Assembly (NCBI RefSeq): GCF_042186555.1
Contig: NC_133324.1
Coordinates: 130,812,022-130,876,021, forward strand
From: Aquarana catesbeiana
Taxonomy: Eukaryota > Chordata > Amphibia > Anura > Ranidae
Direction of reading: 5' to 3'
Length of the DNA stretch: 64,000 nucleotides
Shown: piece by piece, positions 34,541-45,330 of the stretch
Layout: the number at the start of each line of letters is the position of its first letter
Numbering within the stretch: position 1 is the stretch's first letter
Translations under genes and position numbers: made by a program
The notes under the pieces: model-generated
What the model saw: only the letters and a program-made list of their open reading frames with translations
What the model was told of the DNA's origin: nothing
The model's database searches: none

Positions 34541-34999
34541 TTAGAGTCTGCAATAGACTTGAGACAAGACTTAAATCCAATTGAGAATCTGTGGCAAGAC
34601 TTGAAAATTGATGTTCAGACGCTCTCCATCCAATCTGATAGAACTTGAGCTATTTTGCATAAAAGAATGGGCAAAAATGTCACTCTCTAGATGTGCAAAG
34701 CTGGTAGAGACATCCCCAAAAAGACTTGCAGCTGTAATTGCAGTGAAAGGTGGTTCTACAAAGTATTGACTCAGGGGGGCTGAATACTAATGCATACCAC
34801 ACTTGTCATTTATTTGTAAAAAAAATTGAAAACCGTTTATCATTTTTCCTTCCACTTCACAGTTATGTGCCACTTTGTGTTGGTCTATCACATAAAATCC
34901 CAATAAAATACATTTATGTTTTCGGTTATAGCATGGCACAATGTGGAAAATTTTAAGGGGTATGAATACTTTTTCAAGGCACTGTACATGCATATTTTT

Positions 35000-35430
35000 A
35001 GCTCCCAAGTGCATCACTTTAAATCTTCCTACATACATTTTGGACTCCTGTGACCCGTTTTCAGCAGAGAGCAGACATCACAGGAATCATTCCAGGCACC
35101 GCGCCATCATGACAATAAAGTCTCTGGATCCGCCAGGTACCTGGACTGACACCCATCTCAGCCTCTCAGCGAGCCCCTGAGAGCCTGAAACAGCTGCTCC
35201 CCGCCCCTCCACAGCTCAGCGCTCCCAGTGGTGGGGGGAGAGGGTCAGAGCGGAGAGCTGCTGACTGACAGTCTGCAGCTCTCTGCTCGGGGAGCCGAGA
35301 GAACCAAGCCATCGGCAATGTTTGATCGCTCGGTCATCAGTGCAGAGGCGCCGGGGGACAGATGCAGCATCGGACCAATGCTGCATCCACCTAGGTAAGT
35401 ATGAAACTGGAAAAAAAAACCCATGCTTCT
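35000..35430 (+). mobile_element. TTAA-type element family D, partial
   Basis: GC-rich body with TCAGCAGAGAGCAGACATCA and a GGTAAGT at 35394-35400, matching the reverse of 51700-52153. The terminus is not clear on either side. Confidence 0.55.
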
Positions 35431-36165
35431 CTTTTAATAAAATGGATTTTTAGGGAATGTATAATGGTTTTTTATTTCTTTCTTCTGTCAACATTGACTC
35501 AAAAATTAAAACGATATATATATTTTTTGGTACATATTAAATATTGCAAACCCCCCCCAAACCTTACTAATGAACATTTCAAGGTCTATTTATAAATGAT
35601 TTTCACACAAGATTCACATAACTTATTTTTAGATTTTTCCAATTGATTACACTTAGAAAAATGTGACTCTTATGTGGAAAATTAATAAATAGACCCCTTC
35701 AAGGGGAACTTAACTGTATGTGGGCACCACATACTGAAAACGCGAATTTATTTTTAATATTCAGAGCACACTCATTCATCCATCCATGTCTCCATACTTT
35801 ATTTTATTGAGAAATCACTTTAAAAAACACCCACTTAGCCTTTCTAGCTACGGCCATCTTGAGTAAGGGCAGATGATTCATGTAGTATTTACTTTCTGGA
35901 ACCAATCTGCCCTTAGCGCAGGCAGGAGGGTGCGCTAAGCTGAGAAATCTCATCCAGATGAAAGAAAAAAAAAATATGAAGACTCCTGGGATGTATGACA
36001 TCATTTTGGCCTAGGCCAGAAACAAGGAAGCAACTGAAGAAATGCAAAAAAAAAAGTTTAACACAAGTAAATTGGATTAAAAATAGCTGATTGGGAGAGT
36101 TTAGTTCCACTTTTAAAGTGTTCAGCCAGATTGTTATTTTATTTTTTATTTTCCCCTTACTGTGA
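35431..36165. repeat. Unclassified repeats, no gene
   Basis: 35800-35900 (with GTAAGGGCAGATGATTCATG) is a copy, in opposite orientation, of the repeat that hosts the MITE at 58136, and here the site is empty. Confidence 0.45.
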
Positions 36166-36460
36166 AATAAGGGCCTATTCACACCAGAACATGGTGCAGG
36201 AAACCTGTGTTTGTGTGTGTTTCCAGCACTGCGTTCAAAATGCACTGCTTTTGTGATCTGCAGTGGGTATCGGTTCAATGCTAATGGAATCCCAAACGCA
36301 GGTTGCAAATGCATCCGGTTGCTCTGCTTTCTGTAAAGTAGTGCATGCACTACTTTTGCTGCAGTCTGGGGCAGTTTCAGCCCATTCATTTGGATCGCAT
36401 GTGAATCTCACTATCGCACAGCGCATTCCTGTGTGATTCCTGGTATAAACTGGCCATAAC
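36166..36460. repeat. MITE-like fragment
   Basis: Begins AGGGCCTATTCACACCAG, resembling the terminal style of the TTCACACTG MITEs. No clear second end. It contains AGTAGTGCATGCACTACTT, a short palindrome. Confidence 0.4.
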
Positions 36461-37115
36461 CAAGGTTTCCTCGGACAGGAAGTAAGCAAAAATCTCCAAC
36501 TGGACACCGACCACATTACAACGCTGAGAGTAGTTCTCTCAGTTTCTTCCTCTACTCCTAACAAAAAACAAATCATTTTATTTCTGTCTGGGTTGCTGTT
36601 GGAGATTTTACTCTTGCTTCCTTTTTGGTAAAGCCATTGTCACCGGGGACAGTGCATGAGGGGAAATCTCTCTAAAAAGTAAAAACCCAACAAACAAAGT
36701 CTTTCTTTCAAAAAGTTGTGGCTGTATATACATTTTAACCCTTTTGCTTCCACATCAGAAGCAGCAAACACCTGTAAACAGACTCCCAGCCACTATAGCG
36801 GCTGGGTGTTTACATTTTCTCTGCAGACTAACAGCTTTTTACTAAAAGTAGTCTGGAGTCTTGAAAACCTACGTTATTACTCCTGTAACCACCCCACACT
36901 ATGTCTCCTGGGCTTATCTGTCCCTTCTGAGTGCTTGGGACCATCATGGGGGGTATCGGCAGTGAGAGCAGCAGGACATCAGTAAAAACCTGTTTCCTGA
37001 TTGGTCCCCCTGAAGAATGACACCGAAACCTATTAGATCTGATCATTTCCAGGCTCAGATTCCAGGCTCAGGTTCAATAACAAAAAAAAAAAAAATGTCC
37101 AAGGCTTTAGGGTTA
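36461..37115. other. No gene seen
   Basis: Includes ACTCCCAGCCACTATAGCGGCTGGGTGT-like self-complementary sequence near 36781-36810. Nothing codes. Confidence 0.4.
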
Positions 37116-37170
37116 AAGTGGTTGTAAATGATAACCTTGTAAAACAACCCATTCCGTTTGAAGTAGAAGT
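37116..37170 (+). repeat. Left piece of TTAA element (family E) split by DIRS
   Basis: TTAAAGTGGTTGTAAATGA opens the piece. The matching opposite end TTTACAACCACTTAA is at 43441-43455, so the DIRS element probably inserted into a family E element. Confidence 0.5.
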
Positions 37171-37273
37171 CGTCTTCCAGGACAGCCCTTGAGAGATGGA
37201 GTCTCTCCCATCGCCACAGGAAACACATTGTACGGTTCAAAAGGCGGTCCCTCAGGTCCCTGGTCAGTCATTT
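37171..37273 (+). repeat. DIRS left inverted terminal repeat
   Basis: Matches the reverse complement of 42734-42836 over about 100 bp with scattered differences, both including CGGTCCCTCAGGT and TGGTCAGTCATTT. Confidence 0.88.
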
Positions 37274-37745
37274 TTGTTCGCTCCGTCAGAGGAACATGTT
37301 GCTGTGGAACCAGGAGAAGACTTCTTCTCTCAGGGGCTGCCTGAAGGGAGTGGAGACCGCACAGGGGGACTGGGTCCTATCCGTCGGCTCCAGTGAATTT
37401 CTTACCTTCTTTTTCTTGAGGCTCGGGTACCGTCCAGCATAAATAGGAGCAGGCCCATTGCACCCCTCCTTCCAGTGCCGAGGTGTGCCAGTGGCAGGGT
37501 GATGCAGGTTCCCCTAGGAGCTGTATAGGTGGATTTGTTCATCTCAGATCCTTGCTGCGATCGCGGTGGGGGCCGGAGACGCTGCTCGCGTCATTTCCGG
37601 CGGAACCGCGTCATCACTGTGTGTCAAGACTTCTGGTTCCAGGGCGCAAGGAGGAGGGGAAGAGCCCAAGCTGGGCCTAGTAAATCCCGACCAGCGTCCA
37701 GTAATACTGGACTAGCAGCGGGATCCGGAGGAGAAAGGGGGGACC

Positions 37746-39223
37746 ATGGAGGCGAATCCCCAGGACACTCCGGCGGATGCAGGCACCAGCCAAACCCAGG
37801 TAGGCTGCTGGGCAAGCCCTGTACTGTGGTTTTTCATGTTGGTAGTTGTGGGGCTGGGGCTAGTATGCTCCATGGTGGTGGATACCTCACTGTCCTGGGA
37901 ATATGCAGTAGTGGTGGTTGCAGCACGGATGTTTTAAGAGGTTTGAGGTTTGATGCTAAGTTCATCTGTTTTTATTTTCAGGCTAAAGAGGCTCCAAGGG
38001 AAGACAAGTCAGGCCGCAAAAAGTGCCCTAACTGTGGCAACAAGTAATCCTCAGGCTCTAACAAAGCTTTATGCAGTGTATTGCAGGCTTACTATAATCA
38101 GAGGCAGACTATCCTTTGGCTAAATTCCTTAGCACCTTTAAAGATGAAATGGCATCAACCTTTAAATCTCTTGGATTTAATAGCAGATGTAAACACGTCT
38201 GCTTCCACCAGTAGTGCAGCTGCAATTCCCTCTTCACCAGGCCCTACAACATCCAGCTCTGGGGAGCCCCGTAGAGTCAGGGAGCATAGCCCCACCTTGG
38301 TTAGGCCTGAATCCTCTGACTCAGACCAGGGTGAGGATCAGGCTGTAGCTAACAAAGCTGCAAAATACAAGCTGTCCCTTGATAAGGTGGACGAGCTGTT
38401 GAGTGCTTTTTATGATACGCTGGAAATTGATGAGGAAGAAGTTCAGTTGTCCAGGCATGATAAGATGTATGATGCCCTGGGAAGAAATAAGTGAAAGTAT
38501 TCCCTATACATAGTGTACTTTCTGACCTTGTCCGTAAGGAGTGGGCCGAGCCGGATAATAAAGCCTTCTTTCCAAATTCTCTTAAAAGAAGATTCCCCTT
38601 TGATGAGAACCCAGAGGCGGTCTGGAATAAAAATCCCAGAACAGTCCGACCTTGCCTTCGAAGATATGGGACATTTAAAGGACCCAATGGACAGGAAAAC
38701 AGACGTAGTCTTAAAAAGGGCCTGGGATGCATCAATGGCAGGCCTGAAGCCAGCTCTAGCCACTTTTTGTGTAGCTAGAAATCTTGAGTTCTGGTTGTCA
38801 CAACTACAAGAACACCTAGAGGCAGGCACTCCTAGGGGGGAGCTCTTAAAAACCTTCCCTATGCTTTTCAAGGTAACAGGTTTCATTTCTGACGCTTCAA
38901 CTGAGTCCGTTAAATTTGTGGCTGAGACTGCGGCACTTTCAGTCACAGCCAGAAAGTCAGTTTGGGTGAAAACTTGGGGGGGGGGGGGGGGTGGAGACAC
39001 AGCGTCCAAAACGTGCCTGTGCAGTTTACCCTTTACTGGAGACTTAGTCTTCGGCCCTGAATTAGCTACCTCCTTAGAACAGCGGATAAAAAGAAAACTT
39101 CCCAGTAAAAAGAAAAACTTTCAAAGAAAGTTTATTCATCCCTCAAAAGAACCTTCAAAAACAGGAGTTCAAACACAAAAAGCACTGGACAGGACAAAAA
39201 GGAAAAGGGAGTATACTTTTTAA
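37746..39223 (+). pseudogene. DIRS ORF1 (gag-like), with probable intron
   Basis: Structural, RNA-binding protein of the element. Exon 1 codes MEANPQDTPADAGTSQTQ (37746-37799). A GT-AG intron of 182 bp (37800-37981) joins in phase 0 to AKEAPREDKSGRKKCPNC. A TAA at 38045-38047 breaks the frame after CPNCGNK. The same frame then continues through a Ser-rich segment and KVDELLSAFYDTLEIDEEE to 38494. Two frameshifts (about 38490 and 38630) follow, and then the frame 38513-39223 (last part real from about 38630) with WLSQLQEHLEAGTPRG, ending in basic REYTF-stop. A G run at 38977-38992 inserts extra Gly residues. Not functional as read. Confidence 0.78.
37800..37981 (+). other. Probable spliceosomal intron in DIRS ORF1
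   Basis: Donor CAG^GTAGGC and acceptor TTTTATTTTCAG^GC. The intron interior has stops and frame mismatch relative to exon 1, whereas removal joins two protein-like stretches exactly in phase 0. Confidence 0.6.
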
Positions 39224-39239
39224 CCGCCCCAGTCAGAAG

Positions 39240-41247
39240 CCCAAGTGACATCAGCGTCCCTGTGGGAGGAACAGGGTCCCTGTGGGAGGAAGACTAAAAA
39301 ATTTTCTCACGCAGTGGGAAAAAATAACCTCAAACAAGTTTGTTTTAAACATAAGAGGTTATGCGCTGGAATTTCACAGCGACCCACCCTCAAAATTTTT
39401 AGTGACAACTTCCAAGACACTCAGAAAAGGCCAGGGCCTTACCATTACTAATAGGGGAGATGGTGGATCAAGAGTTATTGACACCAGTCTCTATTCGGGA
39501 ACAGGGGGACGGTTTTTACTTGCACATCTCTGTGGTAAGAAAAAGTCAGGGAAGTTCAGATTAATCACGGATCTCCGACCCCCGAACCTCTCCATCCGAT
39601 ACATAAGATTTAGTATGGAGTCCATTTACTCAAAAAATAAAATGGCTACCCTGGATTTAAAGGATGCCTATCTGCATATCCCAGTAAGGAAGGAATGCCA
39701 GAAATTTCTTCATATGGTGATTCAGATAGACACAAAAGTTTATCACTTTCAGTGCAGAGCACTTCCCTTCGGACTGTCGTCCTCTCCAAGAATTTTTTCC
39801 AAGGTTCCCGGAGAAGCACTGGTTCCCTTGAGACTTCAGTCAGTCTCGATCGTTCCGTATCTAGACGACTTGCTTCTCATGGCCCACTCCGAGAAACAAC
39901 TTTGTCAGGACTTATGCAGCGTACACACGATCGGAAATGCCGGTCAGCAAAACTACGATGAGAGCTCTTTGTCGGTCTTTTGCTGGCGGAATTCCAGCCA
40001 GCAAAAGACTGGGAGCATGTTCTCTATTTTTCGGTCGGGAAAAGTTCCTATCCGAAAATGCGTTTGTCTGTATGCAGTTCGGGCGCGCATAAAATCACGC
40101 ATGCTCGGAAACAATTTGATGCATGCTCAGAAGCATTGAACTTCATTTTATTGGCTCGTCGTAGTGTTGTACGTCACCGCGTTCTTGACTGTCGAAAGTT
40201 CAGAGAATGTGACCGTGTGTATGCAAGGCAAGCTTGAGCGGAATTCCGTCGGAAAAACCATCCAAGTTTTTTCTGACGGAAATTCCGATGTGTGTACGCG
40301 GCATTAGAGTTAACACAGCTCAGCCTGAATTGGGGTGGATAATCAGTTTGGAAAAGTCCAAAACAACACCAGCACAGAATATACAAATACAGAATATTCT
40401 GTATTTGGGCTACAAGATCCTGTCCGTAGATCAAAGGATAGTTTTTCCGGAAGAAAAGATATTGAATCTGAAGCAGAGGATGTCTTTTCTTCAAACAAGC
40501 ACCAAATGTACAGTGAGGGAGGTGCTGTCAGCGTTAGGACTTATGACAGCAGCAATTCTGGTGGTACAATGGGCCAGGTTCCACCAAAGAGACCTTCAGA
40601 GGTTTTTTTTGGAACAGTTAAAAGACAGAGATCTGGAAGAAGATGTATCGATCCCCACCAAAGTAAAACGTTCCCTCTGGTGGTGGAAGGACAAGGAAAA
40701 TTTAAACAAAGGGATACTCTGGGTCTTGCCTATCACATCCAAACTGACCACGGATGCGAGCAGTTGGGGTTGGGGAGCCCATCTCAACTCATGCTGGGCC
40801 CAGGGCAGGTGGACGCCAGAGGAGAAACAATTCTCTTCCAATTGGAAGGAACTAACAGCTATCCTCAGAGCCCTAATAGCGTTTCAAGACACAGTACAAG
40901 GTCACCATCTACAAATCTGCTCAGACCATATGACGGCAGTAGCCTATATAAACAAGCAGGGATGCACCAGAAGTCCTCGGCTAATGTTGGTAGCCAAACA
41001 CATATTTCAGTGTGCAGAATCCAATCTACAATCCATCTCTGCAATTCACCTGAAGGGGGAGCAGAACAGCACTGCAGGCTTCTTGAGTCGACAGCTAGTT
41101 TTGAATCGAGAGTGGTCTCTGCACCCAGAAGTTTTTGACCCCATAGCAGCTCACTCGGGGGAACCAGAAGTGGACCTATTTGCAAACAGAATACAAAAGT
41201 TCCCAGTTTCTGCTCGCTATGTCCAAGAGATCGACCCTTGGCAGTAG
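39240..41247 (+). pseudogene. DIRS reverse transcriptase-RNase H, interrupted
   Basis: RT copies the element RNA and RNase H degrades it. RT motifs: FRLITDLRPPN, LDLKDAYLHIPV (Asp at 39663) and VPYLDDLLL (Asp-Asp 39864-39869), in the frame from 39282. Frames change near 39470 and 39525. After the MITE at 39915-40303 coding resumes with LGWIISLEKSK, and the RNase H block TTDASSWGWGAHLN ... NWKELTAI ... SDHMTAVAYINKQG continues to a TAG at 41245-41247. Beyond the TAG the same frame goes on (LHLIPRVLAKFLAEE) to about 41500, so the stop is probably a mutation rather than the natural end. Confidence 0.88.
39915..40303. mobile_element. PIF/Harbinger-like MITE, 389 bp, copy 2
   Basis: Ends TGCAGCGTACACACGATCGG and CCGATGTGTGTACGCGGCA with TTA on both sides (39912-39914, 40304-40306), inserted in the DIRS RT gene directly after YLDDLLLMAHSEKQL. 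Same family as 34122-34540 by its ends, with a diverged interior. Confidence 0.85.
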
Positions 41248-41589
41248 ATGCCTTACAGACCCCCTAGACCTTCAACCTATGCGTTTCCACTGCTTCACCT
41301 CATCCCGAGAGTTCTAGCAAAGTTTCTAGCAGAAGAAACGTGTTTAATCCTAGTAGCACCATTTTGGCCCAAGAGGCCATGGTTCACAACTTTGCTAAAG
41401 CTGACAGACCAGCCTCCTCTGAGGCTTCCTTGCAGACAAGATCTCCTGTCGCAGGGGCTTCTCTTACATCCGAAAGTAGCCATGCTGAAGATTTCAGCGT
41501 GATTACTGAGGAAGAAATTCTGAGGAGTAAAGGCCTAACAGAAAGAAAGAGTTGTTCAGACCTTACTACAGAGCCGTAAACCGGTCACC

Positions 41590-42530
41590 CAGTTTATATA
41601 AATGTCTGGAGAAAGTTTTAACATCTGGTTGGATGGCCGAGGTGAGGTAAACAAACATCCTACAGTTTCTCCAAGAGGGGATAGACAAAGGATTAATTCC
41701 TAGTACTATTAAAGTTCAGATAGCTGCATTAAGTGTGTACCTAGAGAAACGATTACGGGAAGATCCCCTTATCACTAGGTTCTGCAAGGCATTTACTAAA
41801 CACAAACCGGTCAGAGTTAACATAACTCCAACCTGGGACCTATCGATCGTCCTCAGGGCCTTTTTGGGGACACCATTTGAACCTATCTCAGAGGCCTCTC
41901 TAAGACTGATCACATTTAAGACAGTGCTCCTCTTAGCAGTCACTTCAGCCCGTAGGGTTAGTGAAATCCAAGCCCTTTCCATTAGAGAGCCCTTCCCTCA
42001 GATTTTGGAGGACAGAGCCATCCTAAAGACTGACCCTGGGTTCTTGCCAAAGGTGGCATCTAGGTTTCATCGGTCTCAAGATATTGTCCTCCCTTCATTC
42101 TGTTCGAACGCCTCAAACGAAAAAGAGAAACAATTTCATTTACTAGATGTGAGGCGGTGTATCCTAGAGTACCTAAAGGTAACCAAACCATTTAGAATTA
42201 CATATTCACTTTTTTGACCTTTTTTTTTTTTTTTTTTTTTTTTTTTGGACAGCGTAAGGGACAAAAAGTTTCTAAGGTCACCATAGCTAGGTGGATCAGT
42301 CTATTGCAGAAGGGTATAGAACAATTAGTAGAGATCCTCCTGGGGGTGTTAAAGCCCACTCCACAAGGGCAGTCTCGGCATCCTGGGCAGAAAGAGCTGG
42401 TGCCACCCCGGAGCAAAGTTGTAAAGCAGCCACATGGTCAAGCTTCTCCACCTTTACAGGGCATTATCGACTAGATTTAATGTCCAGTCAGGATCAGGCT
42501 TTTGGGAGGAAAGTCCTCAAAGCCGTGGCC
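41590..42530 (+). pseudogene. DIRS tyrosine recombinase
   Basis: Integrates the circular cDNA. The core-binding part is readable from about 41640 (LQFLQEGIDKGL, IKVQIAALSVYLEKRL). Catalytic box I Arg is in TSARRVSEIQAL (Arg 41951-41953). A run of about 27 T at 42219-42246 breaks the frame. Box II HSTR (His 42357, Arg 42366) and the likely nucleophile Tyr in GHYRLD (42465-42467) follow in another frame. So all the expected catalytic residues I can look for are present, but the gene is split by the T run and a TAA near 41648. Confidence 0.85.
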
Positions 42531-42557
42531 ACCCCCCGATCTGGTGAGTACTTGCGG

Positions 42558-42650
42558 ATCCTCTCAAGGACTGTCCTGGAAGATGACTGGGGAAAACCGG
42601 AGTTAGACTTACTGGTAACTCCTTTTCCAGTGGTCTTCCAGGACAGCAGG
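42558..42650. promoter_or_regulatory. DIRS internal complementary region
   Basis: Left half 42561-42598 copies the right terminus of the element (42814-42851). Right half 42607-42648 is its near complement (TAACTCCTTTTCCAGTGGTC). In DIRS1 this region templates the joining of the ends into a circle (established for Dictyostelium DIRS-1). Placement after the recombinase and before the right terminal repeat is as expected. Confidence 0.85.
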
Positions 42651-42733
42651 ATCCCACCCTTGAATTATGTTGATGTATTAACGTTTTTACCTGTCATGGT
42701 TATGTTTTTCAGCTCCATTCTTCGGTTCTTGGC

Positions 42734-42870
42734 AAATGACTGACCAGGAACCTGAGGGACCGTCTTTTGAACTGGGGCAATGTGTTTCCAGTGGCGATGA
42801 GAGGGACTCCATCTCTCAAGGGCTGTCCTGGAAGACCACTGGAAAAGGAGTTACCGGTAAGTCTAACCCT
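42734..42870 (-). repeat. DIRS right inverted terminal repeat
   Basis: Inverted copy of the left end plus an outer extension ending AGTTACCGGTAAGTC that is also found in the internal complementary region. Confidence 0.85.
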
Positions 42871-43455
42871 GGGTTTTTTTTTTCCCCTTTTTTTTTATAA
42901 GTGATCACATTCCCTCTGTTCTTAGCTGCATAAGAGCTGGGAAGAGGAGAAGCAGCAGCACACTAAGCTTTCCAGTGATAGGCTGTGCAGGGGAGGTGTG
43001 TCAGGACAAATCTGATCATTGGAGGAGAGCAGGCTGAGTTCCCAGCACAGCTAGAGAACTGACCACGTTGTGTTTTCCTGCTTAGTGTGGTCAGTTTTTA
43101 GTAGGAAAGCAAGGGGACTAGCAGGAACACCAGGGATTTCACACAAAGGAAGAAATGCAAAGCGAACAGGACACTTTTTCATACAAGTACATGGTACACA
43201 TACAGCCGTCCTCGTACACCGCTCCAGTGGCCTACTTGGCTCCCAGAGTTACTTTGGGGTATTGCAGGCTCTGACGCTGTGATTGGCCGGAGCCGCGATG
43301 ACGTCACTCCCGCACATGCGCGCTGAAGCTGCCGGTAACGGCGCACTCACTGAAGCAATGGCACGTACGGAGATATCCAGGGTAGCTACAGGTAAGCCTT
43401 ATTATAGGCCTTACCTGTAGCACAAAGTGGTTGTAAAGGGTTTACAACCACTTAA
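42871..43455 (+). repeat. Right piece of TTAA element (family E)
   Basis: Ends GTTTACAACCACTTAA (TTAA 43452-43455). Shortly before is the self-complementary TACAGGTAAGCC ... GGCCTTACCTGTA. No gene. Confidence 0.5.
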
Positions 43456-43707
43456 AAGCTGAGCTCAATGCATATAAACTTTTATTCAAATACATTTCTC
43501 AATAGCCAAAGATTATACAACTTACTTGCAGAAAATTACAGGAGGGACGGATACAACAGCAGTCACCCTGCACCAGGAGAGGGAGAAGCAGTGACCTGCC
43601 GTGACAGTACACCTAATGTGTCACAGATTAAAATTTCCCCTTGTTTTTGTATGCTGATACAAATTAGAGGTTGATAGGATAATGACTCTTAAAATAGTAT
43701 TAAATGC
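43456..43707. other. No gene seen
   Basis: Short interval between TTAA elements. Nothing recognisable. Confidence 0.4.
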
Positions 43708-44838
43708 TTAACTACTTCACTACTTCAATACAGGGCACTTATACACCTTCCTGCCCAGACCAATTTTCAGCTTTCAGTGCTGTCAGTTTGAATGACAATT
43801 GCACGGTCATACAACACTGTACCCAAACTAAATTTTTATCATTTTGTTCCCACAAATAGAGCTTTCTTTTGGTGGTATTTGATCACCTCTGCGGTTTTTA
43901 TTTTTTGCTAAACAAATAAAGACCGAAAATTTTGAAAAAAATAAAAGTTTTGCTTTTGTTTCTGTTATAAAATTTTGTAAATAAGTAAGTTTTCTCTTTC
44001 ACTGATGGGCCCTGATAAGGCGGCACTGACCGGCACTGATAAGGCGGCACCGATGAGGTGGCAACAATGAGCGGGCACTGGTAGGCGGCACTGATATGCA
44101 GCACTGATAGGCATTGATAGGCGGCACTGATGGGCACTCATGGGTGGCACTGATAGGCGACACTGGGCACCGAAAGGCTGCAAAGATGGGTTCTTATGGG
44201 TGGCACTGATAGGCGGCACTGATAGGCAGCACTGCTGAGCACTGATACGCGGCACTGATATGAGGCACTGATAGGCATCCCTGGTGGCGCTGGCAGTGGT
44301 AGGCATTGTGAGTGGGCACTGATTGGCAGTTGCCTGGGCATTGATTGGCAGCTGCCTGGGAACAAATTAGTATTTCCCTGGGGGTCTAGGGGGGGCATAC
44401 CTGGTGGTCCAGTGTGGATGGCCATCTTTGTGTGGTCCTGGGCAGCATGATTGTGGTCCTGAGTAGGATCCGAGGGGGGGGCTGTGCTGATAAACAATCA
44501 GCACAGACCTCCCCTGTCAGGAGAGCAGGCGATCGGCTCTCCTCTACACGCGTCTGTCAGACGTGAGTGAGGAAAAGCTGATCACCGGCTCTTCCCATTT
44601 ACATCGTGATCAGCCGTGATTGGACACGGCTGATCACGTGATAAAGAGTCTCCGTCAGAGACTCTTTACCTAGATCGGAGTTGCGGTGTGTCAGACTGAC
44701 AACAACGATCACCATGATACACGCCCCTGGGGGCGCGCAGTGGCTTAATATCCTGAGGACGTCATATGACGCCCAGTCAGGATATTGAAACCACTTTGCA
44801 GCCGTCATTCTGCTATATGGCGGGCGGCAAGTGGTTAA
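43708..44838 (+). mobile_element. TTAA family A variant with short tandem repeats
   Basis: TTAACTACTTCACTACTTC (43708) to GGCGGCAAGTGGTTAA (44838). From about 44015 to 44310 it holds a run of degenerate 10-12-bp units based on GGCACTGATAG. The right third (GATCAGCCGTGATTGGACACG, TATGGCGGGCGGCAAG) is shared, inverted, with 58870-59500. No coding frame. Confidence 0.7.
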
Positions 44839-44841
44839 AGT

Positions 44842-45330
44842 TTAAGTTCGTGTTACTAAACCTAGAACCTGCATTCACTAGATCTGGTCTCCCACAGTTC
44901 AGACGTTGGACATGAAATTATTTTAGTAAATATAAATGGATATATACCTTTTCTCATTAGCAGTATATAGCAGCCTGTGACTTATATCAGTTCCTAGTAA
45001 AGCTTGTAGTTGGAGTTTTCATTCTCCCCTGATCCTCTGTCTGGACAGTGCTGATTGGCCCTGTGCTGATCACATGCACTTTCCCAAGAAAAAAAAACAC
45101 TCTAGCAATACACTCCAAAATGAGCATGTGCAGCCCGTCCCCTGGCTCTGTAAAATATCATGTTATTTTTTGGAAGCAGTAGAAGAAGAGGAGGATCAGA
45201 GAGACAGGATCAAACGTCCTTTATACACAGTGCAGGGGATTAACCCCTTAGCTTCCACAGTGAGTATAACAAGCATGCTTTACTGCATATACAGACTGAT
45301 TTTACTGTTGTGGGTTTAGTAACACTTTAA
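44842..45330 (+). mobile_element. TTAA-flanked element family C, 489 bp
   Basis: Ends TTAAGTTCGTGTTACTAAAC and GGTTTAGTAACACTTTAA are inverted repeats with TTAA at both ends. No coding frame. Confidence 0.7.

Larger units (their letters stand above)
29179..34770 (+). pseudogene. Tc1 transposase D, fragmented
   Basis: N-terminal part from ATGAAGGCCAAGGAACAC (29179) with a shift in the A run near 29252. The middle part (33735-34120) reads TISRVLHKSGLYERV, WSNETKIKLFGL (Asp changed to Asn at the first catalytic position), HGGGSS and FSSAGTGKLV. After the MITE, sequence jumps from the EENLL block to DLNPIENLWQDL, so about 120 bases with the DNDPKH motif are deleted. It is broken by insertions, shifts, deletion and a lost catalytic residue. 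Confidence 0.85.
28813..34984 (+). mobile_element. Tc1 element D, split by nested insertions
   Basis: Termini CAGTGCCTTGAAAAATTA (28813) and TTTTCAAGGCACTG (ending 34984) flanked by TA on both sides (28811-28812, 34985-34986). The Tc1 sequence is present in pieces: 28813-29392, 30111 to about 30175, about 33735-34121 and 34541-34984. Inserts between them are described separately. Before insertion the element was about 1.5 kb. Confidence 0.9.
37171..42870 (+). mobile_element. DIRS1-type retrotransposon, 5.7 kb
   Basis: YR retrotransposon: instead of LTRs it has inverted ends, and it uses a tyrosine recombinase to integrate a circular intermediate. Left end 37171-37273 and right end 42734-42836 are inverted repeats (CTTCCAGGACAGCCCTTGAG and its complement). 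An internal complementary region lies at 42558-42650. Coding order is gag-like, RT-RNase H, tyrosine recombinase. It carries a Harbinger-like MITE and several frameshifts, so this copy is defective. Confidence 0.92.

Noticed and set aside
41590..42530. Phage or plasmid integrase
   Set aside because: The tyrosine recombinase sits between DIRS RT-RNase H and DIRS inverted ends, so it belongs to the retrotransposon.
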